This document shows positions 41,315 through 53,186 of a stretch of 64,000 nucleotides of DNA, piece by piece; the stretch's first letter is position 1; each line of letters begins with the position of its first letter. The notes under the pieces were generated by a model. That model searched no databases. It saw only the letters and a program-made list of their open reading frames with translations, and was not told the DNA's origin. Made by a program: the position numbers and the translations under genes. The stretch is from Anastrepha obliqua (taxonomy: Eukaryota > Arthropoda > Insecta > Diptera > Tephritidae), in contig NC_072893.1 of the NCBI RefSeq assembly GCF_027943255.1, positions 42,120,001-42,184,000 of the forward strand. The letters run 5' to 3'.

Positions 41315-41960
41315 TGTACAAGGTGGTGCAAATTTAATCATCCTATCGCAGGCGAGTGGAATAATTGTGCAGATTTTTATTTTTACCAATAATCGGTTGA
41401 TGATGTTGGCGCAGCCTGAATATCGACGTCGATTTCCTAATTGTGTCGCGCCAACTGGGCAAACATTCCGGCGCTTAACTACTCGACTGCAACAGACGGG
41501 CACCACACGAGATGTTGCAGGGCGTGACCGCCACCGGACATCACCAGACAGATCTTGCGACGAATTGTAGTGAAAGACTTACATATGTATGTCCCCGTGC
41601 TAAGTGAATGGCTTAATGCCTGCTGACCGTCAGTCGCGTGTGAATTACTGTTAAGCTATCCTCAATTTCAACAACGATGAAAATCGTCATGAGTGAAGTC
41701 ACTGGAAATTCGCGTGTAATCACGAAGAGTCATTACATTCACTTAAAGCTACTGTGTGGTGCGCGGCGTTCACGCGAGAGGACTGATGTTTTTGAGGACG
41801 TCATCGGCAATACAGTCACTGTTAGCGACGCAAACGCTGAAGGGCCTTGGTAAACGACTTCTTACTGTCGCAATTAGATGAGCGTGGCTTGGTTAACATG
41901 TGGTTTCAACAAGTCCATGCAATCGCACCGAATGGATCACATATCTTTGAAGAATATTTT
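41315..41960 (+). pseudogene. Rosa-type mariner relic
   Basis: Begins with AAGGTGGTGCAAATTTAATC, similar to the 19024 element's end. Transposase text in broken frames includes RRFPNCVAPTGQTFRRLTTR (about 41430), LKATVWCA (about 41740) and LVNMWFQQ (about 41890), the last being the lead-in to the second catalytic Asp, where the Asp is lost. Confidence 0.65.
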
Positions 41961-44284
41961 TGGTGAAAGCAACCAATTGTAAAAACTATATAAAACAAAA
42001 CAACGATACACTACAACAACAACAACCAATGCATTGAGAATTAGCGCGCAAGATCGTGTCTTACGAATTTTTTTTTTTTTTTTTTCATATCCAAATCAGG
42101 AAAAGTTTGCGTAGACGCTTTTTCTTTTTTCTCAGTTTTGACAAGCGTAATTTTTCCTCTATTTTTATTTTTGAATTGCTACATAACGAAATTTTAGCAA
42201 ATAAACGTCAGGATTTTTTAAATTTGAATTTCTTATTAAAACCTAAAAATAATTGGAAATTTCAAAAAGAAATTTTCAATGTGCCCACCTAAGAATAAAA
42301 TCAAATTAAAATATTTTAAGTTTATAAGTACAAAAATATCGTATGTAAAACACCACACACAAAATAACCACAAGCAGCAGCGAAGAGATATTTTTCTGTG
42401 TAAAACATAAACATATTTTGAGCGTAGCATTAAAACTAAAATATTTGCATACAAGTATGCAGCTTCAAAAGTCTGAAAAATTCAATTTTCTTATAAATCA
42501 AAATATATATTTTTTTATTTACTTGAATAACAAAAAGTTCAAGTAACATAAAAAACGGTGTGTGACACTGACGCGAATGTTGTGTGATCACATAGAAAAT
42601 AAATGAGAAAGTTGTTTATGGTACCACAAATATTTATTATATGTATGTATTTTTTGTCATACCTATATGCATATGCACATACCATATGTATGTATGTATG
42701 CATTCATGGAGTAGTCATTTACATTACATACGATATTAGAGTATACCAACACAAAAAGAGGCAAACATATAGACACGAACAAGAAAAAACAAAATGCTGG
42801 ATATATTTTATGTCCGAAATTGTCTATATATCAGTATAAAAAATAATTGGTAGACTCGTTGTGAGCCATTGTATATTTTTCTAAATAAGTCAAAATCATT
42901 TTACAAATTGTGATGAATTTAAATTCGAATGTGAGTGAGCTCTGCTGCACAAATTCCATTTTTACAATATAATTTTTACTTATATACATATATAAATATA
43001 TTTCCTTTGTTTCAAATTATTTGTAAAACATTTTCTAGTACAAGTAGGTATTGTTGAGCATATGTAATCCGCGCTTATGAGAAACGTTTGAAAATTTACG
43101 AAATATAACACAAAAAAATTTTTTTTTTTTTTTTTTTAATTTTTTCCAATCACATGTAAATTTTTTTTAACATGCTTTATTAATGATTCGTTTTATCTGA
43201 TTCCCCATCGTACCCTTTATTACATTTTTTTATTATATAATATAGTAAAACACGAAAACTTAAATGCAAAGAATTTGCGGTATATTTGAGTATATGAAAA
43301 TATTTAAACATGAAACAATAATGTTACGCACTGAATTCAGAATTTTTCATATTTTCTTCTTTTTTTTTAATTCATTCCAAATATTGCAATGGAAACAATT
43401 ACGCGCACACACACATATAACATGCAATTAATACATACACACATATACTATATATACACATTGAAAAAGTTTGCATGATATGTATGTATGTGAGAGCGAA
43501 AAATGGATTATGAATTGATTTGATTTGATATATATTTAAGATCATTCAATAATCGGTGTTTGATCACCCGACGGTATGGCACGAGTTGGTATTTCAAATG
43601 AAAAGCGTATTAAATTGTTACAGTTTTTGCTCGACCATTTCTTTTTAGTGCTGCAATCAAATTACCAAACAAACGAAATGAAAGTAAATGAAATGAATTG
43701 AATTGACATAATAAACTCGATATGTCGAAGCATACGCATACAGGAATTAAGAAGCCCAATATGCAAGCATTAGACTAGACGCAATTCAAAATATCCATTA
43801 AACTGGAAAATAAAATTTCTGTAAAGCCAAAATATGCAACTAATATTTTATTGTCATTCAAATAAAAAATAATAATAAAGCAGGCATATAAATCACATTG
43901 TATTTTATTTTTGTTATTACTTCGAAGAGGCAGTGAGTAAAAATTGAACATGAATTATTGTAAAGTTCTTCAAATTTGTATATTGTTTATTTTGATTTGT
44001 TCTTGTAAAATGGTCATTTTTATTTCTATTAAAATTACAAAAATATATACATTTCTTTATCTTAACGCATAGGCAGAAAATTCTCGGGCCTAACGCATAG
44101 ATGGCACTCGTTTTATTGCATTCACCTCTTTTTTCAGTTAGTATGTTGGTCTCATCAGCTAAATCTAAGTTGGCAGCTCCATCGTGCCGATATGAACCCT
44201 AGGCTAACAACCTATAGCTTCTGATTAAAATTTGTTACTGAAACTGAAAGAAGTAAAAAAATGGTATCGAACTCTGGCTTAATA
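41961..44284. other. AT-rich intergenic interval
   Basis: Microsatellites and homopolymer runs; no gene. At 44062-44102 the phrase TAACGCATAG occurs twice about 30 bp apart. Confidence 0.5.
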
Positions 44285-45240
44285 TATGGTGGGCCATGTA
44301 AAATTTGCTTTTTGAATCGGCTATAAAAAAAAACTAATCAATATTTTTTCAAACTTTTTTTTTTATTTTGAAGATTGAACATTGTCATTTATGAATAAAA
44401 ACTAATATCGTTCAAAAGACTGCCACGACTGGCTTTACAGTAGGCCATTCGATCAACCCAATTTTTAAGCACATTTTCGATTGTTTGGGCTCCAATTTCA
44501 TGAATGGCAACTTCGATTTCGTGTTTTAACACGTTGAGTGCCACCATACAACAAAAAAAATGGGGTTCGTCCGGCCACGATTTTTTTTTTTACATAGTAC
44601 AATAGAATATTGTTCAACAAAATGTAGACCATATGATGCCACATTGGTCTCATACCCATAGTCCAAGCAGCATAAACAATGCAATGGCTCTAGTATGGCG
44701 TGAATACACTACTACTAATAGCCTCTATGAAGCAGCTGCATCAGCACAAACCGAAATCTCACACATTACACCGTGAGACCAAGTGTCACCACGAGGCCTG
44801 AAAGTCTCTTCGCACTGTGAGACCAACCTGGACTCACATGGCACTCAACGTGTTAAAGCATCAATCGTCTCTGGATGGTTCGCATAGCATTTGTCCTTAA
44901 CGGCTTCCCACAAAAAATAGTCCAACGGGCTTAAATCACTGCTCCGAGGCGGCCAATTTATATCGGAATTCAAAAACGGTAGCCAAAAGTTCGAGTGTAA
45001 CTTTGGCAGTGTGACAAGTTGCACCGTCCTGTTGAAACCAAATGTCGTTTTTGGAAACAAAAACTCGTTGAGCATGTCGCGGTAACGCTCTCCATTACTG
45101 TAACCGCGGAAGAAGAAGAAGACTCACCACTTTGGAAATAGGTTTTTCAATATTTCCCAATTTTGTTTGACATGCCATTTGTGTTATCATTCTCAAAAAA
45201 ATAGGTGGTTCAAAAAGCAAACGCTATATGGCCCACCCTG
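44285..45240 (-). mobile_element. Mariner relic hosting a nested insertion
   Basis: Inverted ends (left TATGGTGGGCCATGTAAAAT, right complement of ATATGGCCCACCCTG) with TA on both sides (44283-44284 and 45241-45242) and a shared TTTGCTTTTTGAA inside. Minus-strand transposase C-terminal half: FGFNRTVQLVT-like text, INWPPRSSDLSPLDYFLWEA, VKDKCYANHPETIDAL, interrupted by T4, then HEIEVAIHEIGA. The N-terminal half is deleted; without T4 about 630 bp of mariner remains. RSSDLSPLDYF matches the rosa-type element. Confidence 0.85.
44530..44852. mobile_element. T4: TTAA-flanked 323-bp element inside a mariner
   Basis: TTAA at 44526-44529 and 44853-44856. Perfect 14-bp inverted ends CACGTTGAGTGCCA. 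Removing it with one TTAA restores the mariner frame across ...IDALKHEIEV..., which proves the boundaries. TTAA targets are characteristic of piggyBac-type transposition. The interior is noncoding with repeated GTGAGACCAA phrases (about 44775 and 44817). Confidence 0.9.
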
Positions 45241-45560
45241 TATATATATATATAATTGGCGCGTACACCCTTTTTGGGTGTTTGGCCGAGCTCCTCCTCC
45301 TATTTGTGGTGTGCGTCTTGATGTTGTTCCACAAATGGAGCGACCTACAATTTTAAGCCGACTCCGAACGGGAGATTTTTTTATGAGGAGCTTTTTTATG
45401 GCAGAAATACACTCGGAGGTTTGCCATTGCCTGCCGAGGGGCGACCGCTATTAGAAAAATGTTTTTCTTAATTTTGGTGTTTCACCGAGATTCGGACCTA
45501 CGTTCTCTCTGTGAATTCCGAATGATAGTCACGCACCAACTATTCGACTACGGCGACCGC
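45241..45560 (-). repeat. tRNA-derived SINE, copy B
   Basis: On the minus strand the head starts GCGGTCGCCGTAGTCGAATA, the B box is GGTCCGAATCTC (one mismatch from copy A), and the body and GGGTGTACGCGCCAATTATA end match copies A and C. The AT tail directly abuts the right terminus of the mariner at 44285-45240. Confidence 0.9.
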
Positions 45561-45611
45561 AGTTAGTGCTAATCTTAAAACGGCAGCTGTTAAAATTTCA
45601 TGATATTCTAC

Positions 45612-46692
45612 AGGGTTCGGCACTCGAAGTGTAACGAATTAAAAGTACCATAAATTTGGCTTTGGAAAATTACTTTTATTCAATTCAATGTAAAAAATGT
45701 GTGAAAATAATACAAAATTAAGAACCCATTTGCTTTTGCTCGATATGACCACTTTTTTCCTTGACTATGGCTTTGAGACGGTCCAGAAACGAATCGCAAA
45801 CTGCCCAAATGTGACTTGCAAGTATTTTGGCACACTCGCGAACAATGCCTCTTTTCAGCTCCTTGAGACTGGTGTACGACCTTGCACTCCAAAATTACCC
45901 AAAGAGAATAATCCATCGGATTCGCGTCTGATGAATTTGAGCGTCATTTTGTGGACGTTATGAAGTTCGGAACGTTGTTTTTTTAGACATTCTTGGTTCA
46001 CTCGAGCTTTGTGAGACGGTGCCGTGTCCTGTTGAAACGTCCATGGTCTGCCACCGAAATGTTTGCCCACGGCTTCAAACTTCAACCTCCAGAATACCTG
46101 ACTTAAATTCTAGTATGAATGGTCGGTCAAATAAACCCCTATCGGTTTGGGAGTTTACGAATTGTTCAATTTGAAAAATTTTCTCGTCAGAAAACACAAT
46201 GTTCGGAAATTGAACGCTTTCGGCCAAGCGAAGCAACTCCTTCACTCTCTCAAGTCTGACTTGTTGCTGCTTTGGAGTGAGATCATGCGTCTTGGATTTT
46301 GAAAGGCTTCACTTTGAGATCATTTTTCAGTATACGGCGGATACTACGTTCAGATATTTTCAGTTCTTGCTCCATTTGACTGGCACTTCGTCAGGGATTT
46401 CGCGCAAGGCGCTTCTTCATTCTTTGACCAATTCCACGTGACGTTGCAGTATTTTGATGACCACCTCATGACGTTTCGCGATGCTACCAGTAACATTGTA
46501 ACGAGTAATGGTGCGATAAACAAAAACTTTATTTACTTTTAGGTGCTCGAGCTCACAAACAATTGTTGGTTGTGATTTCCCAGCCAAATATCAGATAATG
46601 CAATCACACTTACGTTTGAAATCCATTACTGATTTTCTTTTTTCGCGTTTACTCGTCTGAGCGATTTGAAGTCGGTTACAGTTCGAGTGAGT
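45612..46692 (-). pseudogene. Tc1/mariner-superfamily relic
   Basis: Ends share CACTCGAA(G/C)TGTAAC in inverted orientation (about 45623 and 46680). Minus-strand text includes FGGRPWTFQQDTAPSHKARV (46060-46000), with the QQD catalytic Asp, then MDYSLWVILECKVVHQSQG and a C-terminus near 45720, all with frameshifts. QQDxAPxHKA is seen in a Tc1/mariner subgroup distinct from the TTAGGTTGG mariners and the rosa type. Confidence 0.75.
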
Positions 46693-46734
46693 TTAATAAA
46701 GGAACGGGGTCTGGTCCTAGTACCTCACCTGTTA

Positions 46735-48255
46735 TGAGTAGAGGGCACGAAAGACCATGAGGTCGAAGTTCAAACTTAATCCAATCTAATGTATTTAAAT
46801 AAGGGCTTGACCTTAGTTCGCTCATGACCGCTCAGATAGTTCGCGGACGACCTGTTCAGCCCTGGCGGTAGTGTCGTCTGTAAAAAATCATCTAGTAGCT
46901 GAGTGTTACTGACGGTGAGTGCTGTGGTGGTACTGTGCACTATTCGGAAGCCATGCTCATATGCGGCTGGGGTCAGATGTTTCGTGTAGAGTGGGAGTAG
47001 AAGAGTCTTCACTACTAAGGAAAGGAGAGTTATCGGTCGGTAAGAACCCCCTTGGATGGCGGGTGGCGTTTCAGTAGTGGAACCACTCTCCGTGATTTCC
47101 TCTTGTCAGGAACTACGAGAGTGGTCATGGACATATTGGAAACCCTTGTGAGGTACTCTACTCCCAATGGACCCAGTTACAGCTGAGAAATTAGGACGTA
47201 CATCCCGGATCCTTCTAGCGGGGATGAAGCGAGGCGAAGCAGCTGTGAGCACCTTGCAGAATGCGCGTTCGCCTACGCGCACATCGGTGAGAATGCGGAG
47301 AGCGGCGAAGGTGTCCGCGGTAAATTCCGCGAAGCCGGCCCAATTAGCTTAGTTAAAGTTAATATATGACTGGTGATCCGCGGAAGTCGGCAGGTCTCTC
47401 AATCGAGATGATAATTGGCAAGTAGTCTGATGCAAGCGATAGAATAGGATAGCGTTAGCAATTGTTATGCCAGGCGAGCTGCTACAATTGCCCACTACCC
47501 TTGTGGGAACGTAGTCGTTTACTGTGCTGAATGTCGAGTTTGCTCTGCCAAGTTCTGTCCCCTACGATCGTTTGGTAGGTTTGAATGCCAAAGAGCGTGA
47601 TGCGCATTGAAGTTTCCTAATGCCAAAGCGGTTGCGGGTGCAGAGCTCTGCAGCAGGGACAACGTAGTCGCGTGTCCACTCACGGGTGATGCGCAGACCA
47701 AAGCACCTCCGAAAGTAGCACCAGCCATTGCAAGAATTGCACTTGACTGATATCATGTCCCGAGGAACTCTGGTCTGACACACGGAACAGACTGTGCGAG
47801 GGACCAAGAGTTGCTGGTTTGTCCCCGCACTAGGATTGAAGTAAAAGGGTTGTGAGTCAAAGGGAGTTGTGGTGGCAGTTTACAGTGCCGGCACATTTGA
47901 CGTGGAAGCTGTTTAGGCAAGGCCTCCTGATGGCGGGAGCAACACATGGCCATATACCGTGTAGACCACTCCCTGTGTTTCTTAAGGCCTCAGCAGGTCT
48001 TAAGATGGCACCACCCGTTGCACTTATTACACCTAACCGAGGAGGAACCGCTTGTGGCAGATGTAGCAGTAGAATATTTGTGGTCCAGGGTTGGCTTCGA
48101 TAACAGCCCTGAAGAGAAGTATTTGGAGTAAACTTGCTGGGAATGCTAGGGATTGCTCCCGTGACGATAGGTTGGGTGTGAGTAACGGTACACTGGTCGG
48201 CCAAAACCGGAGTCATTCCGGCAACGTAAAACCGGCTGCCATGGGAATGTGATGG
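46735..48255 (-). pseudogene. Jockey-like LINE with cysteine fingers, endonuclease and RT pieces
   Basis: Minus-strand order from 48250: a leader with TACGTTGCCGGAATGAC; finger-like frames with CAGTVNCHHNSL and CRHCKLPPQLPL; a PHD-like finger CSVCQTRVPRDMISVKCNSC followed by NGWCYF (47790-47715); endonuclease text NFNAHHALWHSNLPNDRRGQ (47640-47580); then RT text EHGFRIVHSTTTALTV (about 46960). It is frameshifted throughout and much of the RT is deleted. It shows the 5' organisation missing from the copy at 24062-25545. Confidence 0.75.
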
Positions 48256-48385
48256 TATTATACAAAGCTTAAGACTCGCTTCTCCGAAAAAACGAAACCA
48301 ATATTTCCATTAGACTTGAAATTATTCCGCAATAACATATTGGACACAAAAGATGATAAAATAGTTTCATGTTTTATATTTGTTG

Positions 48386-48391
48386 TTTATT
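48386..48391 (-). promoter_or_regulatory. Possible poly(A) signal of the dsRBD gene
   Basis: AATAAA on the minus strand about 70 nt past the stop codon at 48462. Confidence 0.5.
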
Positions 48392-48461
48392 TCAAAATTT
48401 TTCTATGCGATAAGATTTCATTAAAAGTTTTACAATCCTCAACATAGTTGAATTTAAAAAT

Positions 48462-49842
48462 TTATTCTTCACATGGTTGCTCCTTTGTGAAGTTTGTGCC
48501 AAACAACTCGTTGAGCGCACATACAGCAACATTGCGACGCGCAATTTTTTTAGAACGCCCAGAACTCTCATATTTCACATCATCTACGGTAACAGCCATA
48601 CGCTGAAGCACATTTGGGGCATCACCCACTATACCTAATTCGCGGTACTGAAGTCCTGGTCGCATCTGAAAAACAAAAGCAAACCATTAAAATATTGTTA
48701 TTAAAATAATATCGTATATATTAGTAAAAACTACAGCGCTTGTAAGCGTATGATGATTCCTAGCAATTAAAAAAGCTACGACTTTATTACTCAAATACTG
48801 AATTCTTAAACATCTTTTTATAAAAGAAAAGTTCAGAAGCTTCAATATTAAGGTAGTATCTGGTCAAATACTCATTTTTAGTGTGGCCACACAACTACAA
48901 AAAAATATGTCAAAATAAAAAAAAAATGTTTTTGTAAACTATTTTATTTTCTTAAAAAAAGTTCCTAAAAAATATCTATAAAAAATGAGACTACTACCTT
49001 AAAGCGAAGAACTACTATAACTCAAGCCTACGATAGCGTAACCCTGGCACACTCACACCCTTACACGCAATCGGTAAACTTAAATGACTTTGAGGTTACC
49101 TTTGATAATGTCTTCAAGCAACTGAACTCCTTAGATCCTTGTAAAGGTGCGGGACCTGATGGCCTACCGAATGCCTTTCTTAAGAACTACGCCAATGGGC
49201 TCTGTGAACCGCTGACACGCATTTTCCAATCGTCTCTGCAGTGTGGTGTTTTTCCTACACACTGGAAATTCTCGTACGTCAGCCCCATTCATAAAGAAGG
49301 CCCAAAGAATACAGTCACGAATTATCGGCCAATCTGCATTCAGTCGGCCTTGGCTCAACTTTTTGAAAAGCTGATCTTACCGCAACTCTCTGCTGCTTTT
49401 GGTCCAATCATCACCACAAGACAGCATGGTTTTATTGGTGGCCGTTCAACGTCAACTAACCTTTTCGCCTTCACCAACTATCTACTGAACTCACTGAATA
49501 CCAACACCTGTGTTCATAGCATCTATACTGACTTCAGTAAAGCATTCGATCGAGTTGACCATGACATCTTGCTTTGCAAGCTCAGGAAATATGGCGTCTG
49601 CGACAAAGCATTAGACTGGCTTAGATCATATCTAACTGGTAGACACCTGCAGATCGAAGTGGATGATATTGGTAATGACTTCAACTCAGAATACCTACTC
49701 TTGTCCTTCTCGAGGTCGCGCACTCCCTTACCTGCAGTGTACACACTCAATGGGGATAAAATAAGGGAGGTGGATGACATCGAAGACCTTTCCACAAGCA
49801 CATAGACGGAATAACTCAGAGAGCTTTTAAGGGGGTAGTAAG

Positions 49843-49877
<35 letters not shown>

Positions 49878-52456
49878 ATTCTATAACATCTTAAGATTAT
49901 TGTGTGAAAGTTTGAAGTGCATTGGAGTAAAATTGACAAAGACACAAAGGATTAAGTATCTACCTCTCCAACCGGATTTCACGCTGCCGAAATCTTTAAA
50001 CGCGTTTTTCTCACACTTGCCTTTTTTACGGTCGGTGTCCACTGTAGATTCATATCTACTGCACCTATTCTTTTCAAATTTGGTTTTTTTGTTTCTTTAC
50101 TTTATTCACGAGGTAATGACGTGGTTTTTTTTTTTTTTTTTAATTTTGTCATATTTTAAAACAACAAAGTTTTCAAGTTTTTTTTATGAAAAATCGGTGT
50201 TTTGACTTCAAAGCGCTTTAAAAAATTAAAAAAAAAAAAAAAAAAAAAATTCGACGTTGTTACCTGCGAAACTTTATTAGCTGATGAAATCAATTTGGTT
50301 TTTTGATTTTAGTTGATCCAGTAATGAGTTCTGAGGGACACCGCAATAAAACTTTTTTATGAGACGTCCGCGAAGATTCGCTGCCACCAACTCATTTCTT
50401 CATAAAAATCAATGAAAATTTCACAAAATATTCTTTATATATGACTTTATAATGAAGTAATTTTAAAATTTTGAATAAATCAACTGTGTCGACAAAAAAA
50501 ATTTCGAAAAATATGCTTGTTTTACACCGAATTAACCATACTACCCCCTTAAGATACTCGGATTTATAACTAGGAATAGTAAGGACTACAAAAACCCCTA
50601 CTCCCTGATTTGTCTTTTCAAAACTCTAGTTCTTCGAATACTGGTCTCCATAGACTGAAGCAGGCATTACTAGAATTGAAAGAGTGCAGCGTAAGCTCTG
50701 CAAGACCTTAACCTTCCGGCATTCATCATCAACCGTTTCAGCTACAGAAGTTATCTACATTCGGTACAACATCAACAGTCTGCGGGCTCTCCGTCGCATA
50801 ACTGATCTGGCGTTCTTCTATAAAGTGGTAAATGGTATTATTGATGCCCCGGAAGTACGCAGCTCCTCCGAGCTTGCCCCCCCCGGCTGGTCTCACTCTT
50901 AGGAATAGTCGTCTACTGAAAACAGTCGCTACCTACAAAAGCTACGTCTATTACGGCCCGTGCAATAGAATAGCCATCAGCGTCAACTCGCTTCATGGTG
51001 TTCTCTATTTCTATGGTGTAACCTACGATACTTTTCTGCGAAATGCCAAAAATATCATCCTATAGTAATACCCTGATTTTTCTCAAGAACCTTCTGTCGC
51101 ATAATCTCTATCATTATATTTCTTACCAGCCCTCTATAAATTCTGATTCTGTACTCTCTTTTATGTTTGTATGTATATTGCCGATCGGCGTTTGTTTTAA
51201 TAAAATAAAATAAAAGAGCATTTATGTATTATGTGGTCAAATGCTAAAAATATGTAGATATGTATGTGTCGCAGAGATGTGTCATGAATGCCACATATGG
51301 TTTTTTACTGACAAGATGATCAGAAATGTAAAAATATAAAAATTGCATTATATCGAACATCTTTTCACTTACCATACAAAGTAAAGTCGATGGATGTATT
51401 GATTCCCAATTATTTGGCAATTCGGACCGTACTGGTGGAGCCTTTGGCGGCTTAGGTTGGGGGATGGCGTCTGCATTGCCACCCTCGGTACCAGAGCTTG
51501 GCTGTATTGGATGAGTAGTCCGCAACTCAGGTACAACATAACCTTCATTCTCCCATTCAGTGAAAAGTTTAAAAATAGCGAATGAAGCCAAATTGACCAT
51601 TGGTACATCGTCGATTATTGTCGGCGTTCCGCCATTCTCTTGCTGTCCATCCTCACCATTCTCGCTAACTACATCTAAAAGTTTCGATAGCCTAATTAGT
51701 CATTTTTAAACATTAACAATTTATCACAAAGTTACCATTATTTGTTTCACTCGTGTCCATTGCTTCATCGGCATTAGTTGAAATCTTTCGCAAGCGTGGC
51801 TTCTCGCGCATTTTCTCTAACACATAGTCGCGCAATGCTTTTTCACTGGCTGCATTTTTGGCTGCTATCTTGGAGTTACCTTTGCCTTCGTATTGTTTGT
51901 CATTAACGGTAACCATAGCGACAAAACCACCACTTGGGGCACTGTCAATGGTAAACTCACTAATTGTAATCCCAACTACTTCATTCAGTGCCATTAATGC
52001 ATTTTTGGGAATCAGTGTTTTACGCAATTGACGATTCTGGCGTACTTTCTTCTCCTTGGCACGAACTATTGGCATAAGTAAAGTAAAGTATTTATATGAG
52101 AAGCATGTCGAAACGTAATTAATAGAATATGTAAACATACCGGAAGACTTCTTGCGCGTACGGAAAATATACTTATACTGCAACTTGCCACTCTCATCGT
52201 ATAAGGACGTCTCATCCACTTTATTGTTCTCTATAGGCGCTTCATCCTCTTCCATTTGTGGTGGTTGCGGCGGTGGCTCTAGTGGTGGCGGTGCCGGCTT
52301 TGCATTACGCTCCGGTTTCACAGTGTTCTGAACGTTCCTATTCTTTGGTTCCTGTTCCAACTTCTGTTGTTGATTTTGTTTATTACCGTAATTCGACTGA
52401 TTCTGATTTTGCCCGCCTTGAAATCCCTGTTGGCCATCAAATGATTGCCTCGCATT
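48462..52456 (-). CDS. Double-stranded RNA-binding protein with two dsRBDs, DIP1-like
   Basis: Exons seen: 52456-52141, 52065-51736, 51674-51373, 48665-48462; 1152 nt, 383 aa plus stop. All junctions have consensus GT/AG and keep phase. A further 5' exon with the start must lie upstream: the first visible exon begins after an acceptor (TTGTTCAG) and an in-frame TAA lies before it. Order: a Gln/Asn-rich and proline-rich N-terminus (PPPLEPPPQPPQ); a basic region; dsRBD1 PKNALMALNEVVG ... YEGKGNSKIAAKNAASEKAL; a linker DVVSENGED; a conserved helix ASFAIFKLFTEWENEG; and dsRBD2 spanning the last junction, LLCMMRPGLQYREL ... YESSGRSKKIARRNVAVCAL. The GxGxSKKxAK-type RNA-binding lysines are present in both domains. 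It should bind duplex RNA, in nucleus or cytoplasm. The layout resembles fly DIP1, but NF90-type proteins share it, so the name is tentative. The last intron (2.7 kb) holds a LINE and two TTAA elements. Confidence 0.88.
48852..48998. mobile_element. T5: short TTAA-flanked MITE, 147 bp
   Basis: TTAA at 48848-48851 and 48999-49002; inverted ends GGTAGTA, with CTCATTTTT repeated inside both ends. It is A/T-rich and noncoding, in the last intron of the dsRBD gene. Its GGTAGTA start resembles that of T6 (GGGGGTAGTA). Confidence 0.75.
49020..51230 (+). pseudogene. Jockey-clade LINE with RT, interrupted by T6
   Basis: Lies antisense in the last intron of the dsRBD gene. Plus-strand text: GAGPDGLPNAFLKNYANGLC, VSPIHKEGPKNTVTNYRPIC (RT motif region 1), RQHGFIGGRSTSTNLFAFTN, SIYTDFSKAFDRVDHDILL (catalytic Asp in FSKAFD), LRKYGVCDKALDWLRSYLTG. 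The YADD segment is missing, replaced by a deletion junction near 49700. After T6 the frame resumes FKILGFITRNSKDYKNPYSL and runs to a 3' end near 51220 with AATAAAATAAAATAAAAG. It is a dead copy with several frameshifts. Confidence 0.88.
49831..50548. mobile_element. T6: TTAA-type G-run element inside a LINE, 718 bp
   Basis: TTAA at 49827-49830 and 50549-50552; inverted ends GGGGGTAGTA(A/T)GGT. Taking it out with one TTAA rejoins the LINE frame as ITQRAFKILGFI, which validates the ends. The interior has long T-runs and TCTTTAAACGCGTTTTTCTC (about 49990), shared with T3. It is noncoding. Confidence 0.9.
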
Positions 52457-53184
52457 CTGAACAATGGGGTTAATTACATTAAATAGTTAAATGGGCAAAT
52501 TCAAATTCAAATTCAAATTTATTATTATTATTATTTTATTATTTTTATATTTCATTTTATTTTTTAATTATAAAAGACAAAACATTGCATGATAAACTTA
52601 ACACCACAGTCTTACACGCTTATTGCAATTACCAAATGCTGCTTTTACAAAGCAACACTAAGTACCACACTCCAACTCTGCGCAATCGCTCTGATTTGAG
52701 TATTTTCGCTGACCAAAGCAATCCATTGCAGTAGTAGGTGATACATGTTAGAGTTAGTTAGATCACGACCTCAGATCGTTGATGATGAGATTACGATGAC
52801 TCCGCATTCGATGGAAATTCCAAACTCAAAAACTTTAGTTAAGGAATAGCTATGAACATTCCTGCAGCCAGTGCTCAAACGAAATTGCCGATTGCAATAT
52901 TCACCTATTCACTTCAGCAGCTAACACGCACTGATCACCTTGGCCAACAGCTTAAGCACACGTTAAACAATGCGTTATAGTCTGCTAACTGTAGTGCACA
53001 GAACAAATGGATGCACAATACCGAGTGAAACACGAAAATAGGTACTAATGCATTCAAAAATTGTGTGCGCTACATATTTAAGCTTCCATATATTATTTAT
53101 GTATCAAAACTCTTCACATCCCTATGATCTGTATACAGCTTAACGATATAATGGTTTAAAAAAATAAAAATTCAGTAACAATTG
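52457..53184 (-). promoter_or_regulatory. Upstream region of the dsRBD gene
   Basis: About 730 bp between the first visible exon and a mariner. It should contain the missing 5' exon and promoter. Simple TTATTATTATT sequence lies at 52518-52560. No exon could be chosen with confidence. Confidence 0.35.
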
Positions 53185-53186
53185 TA

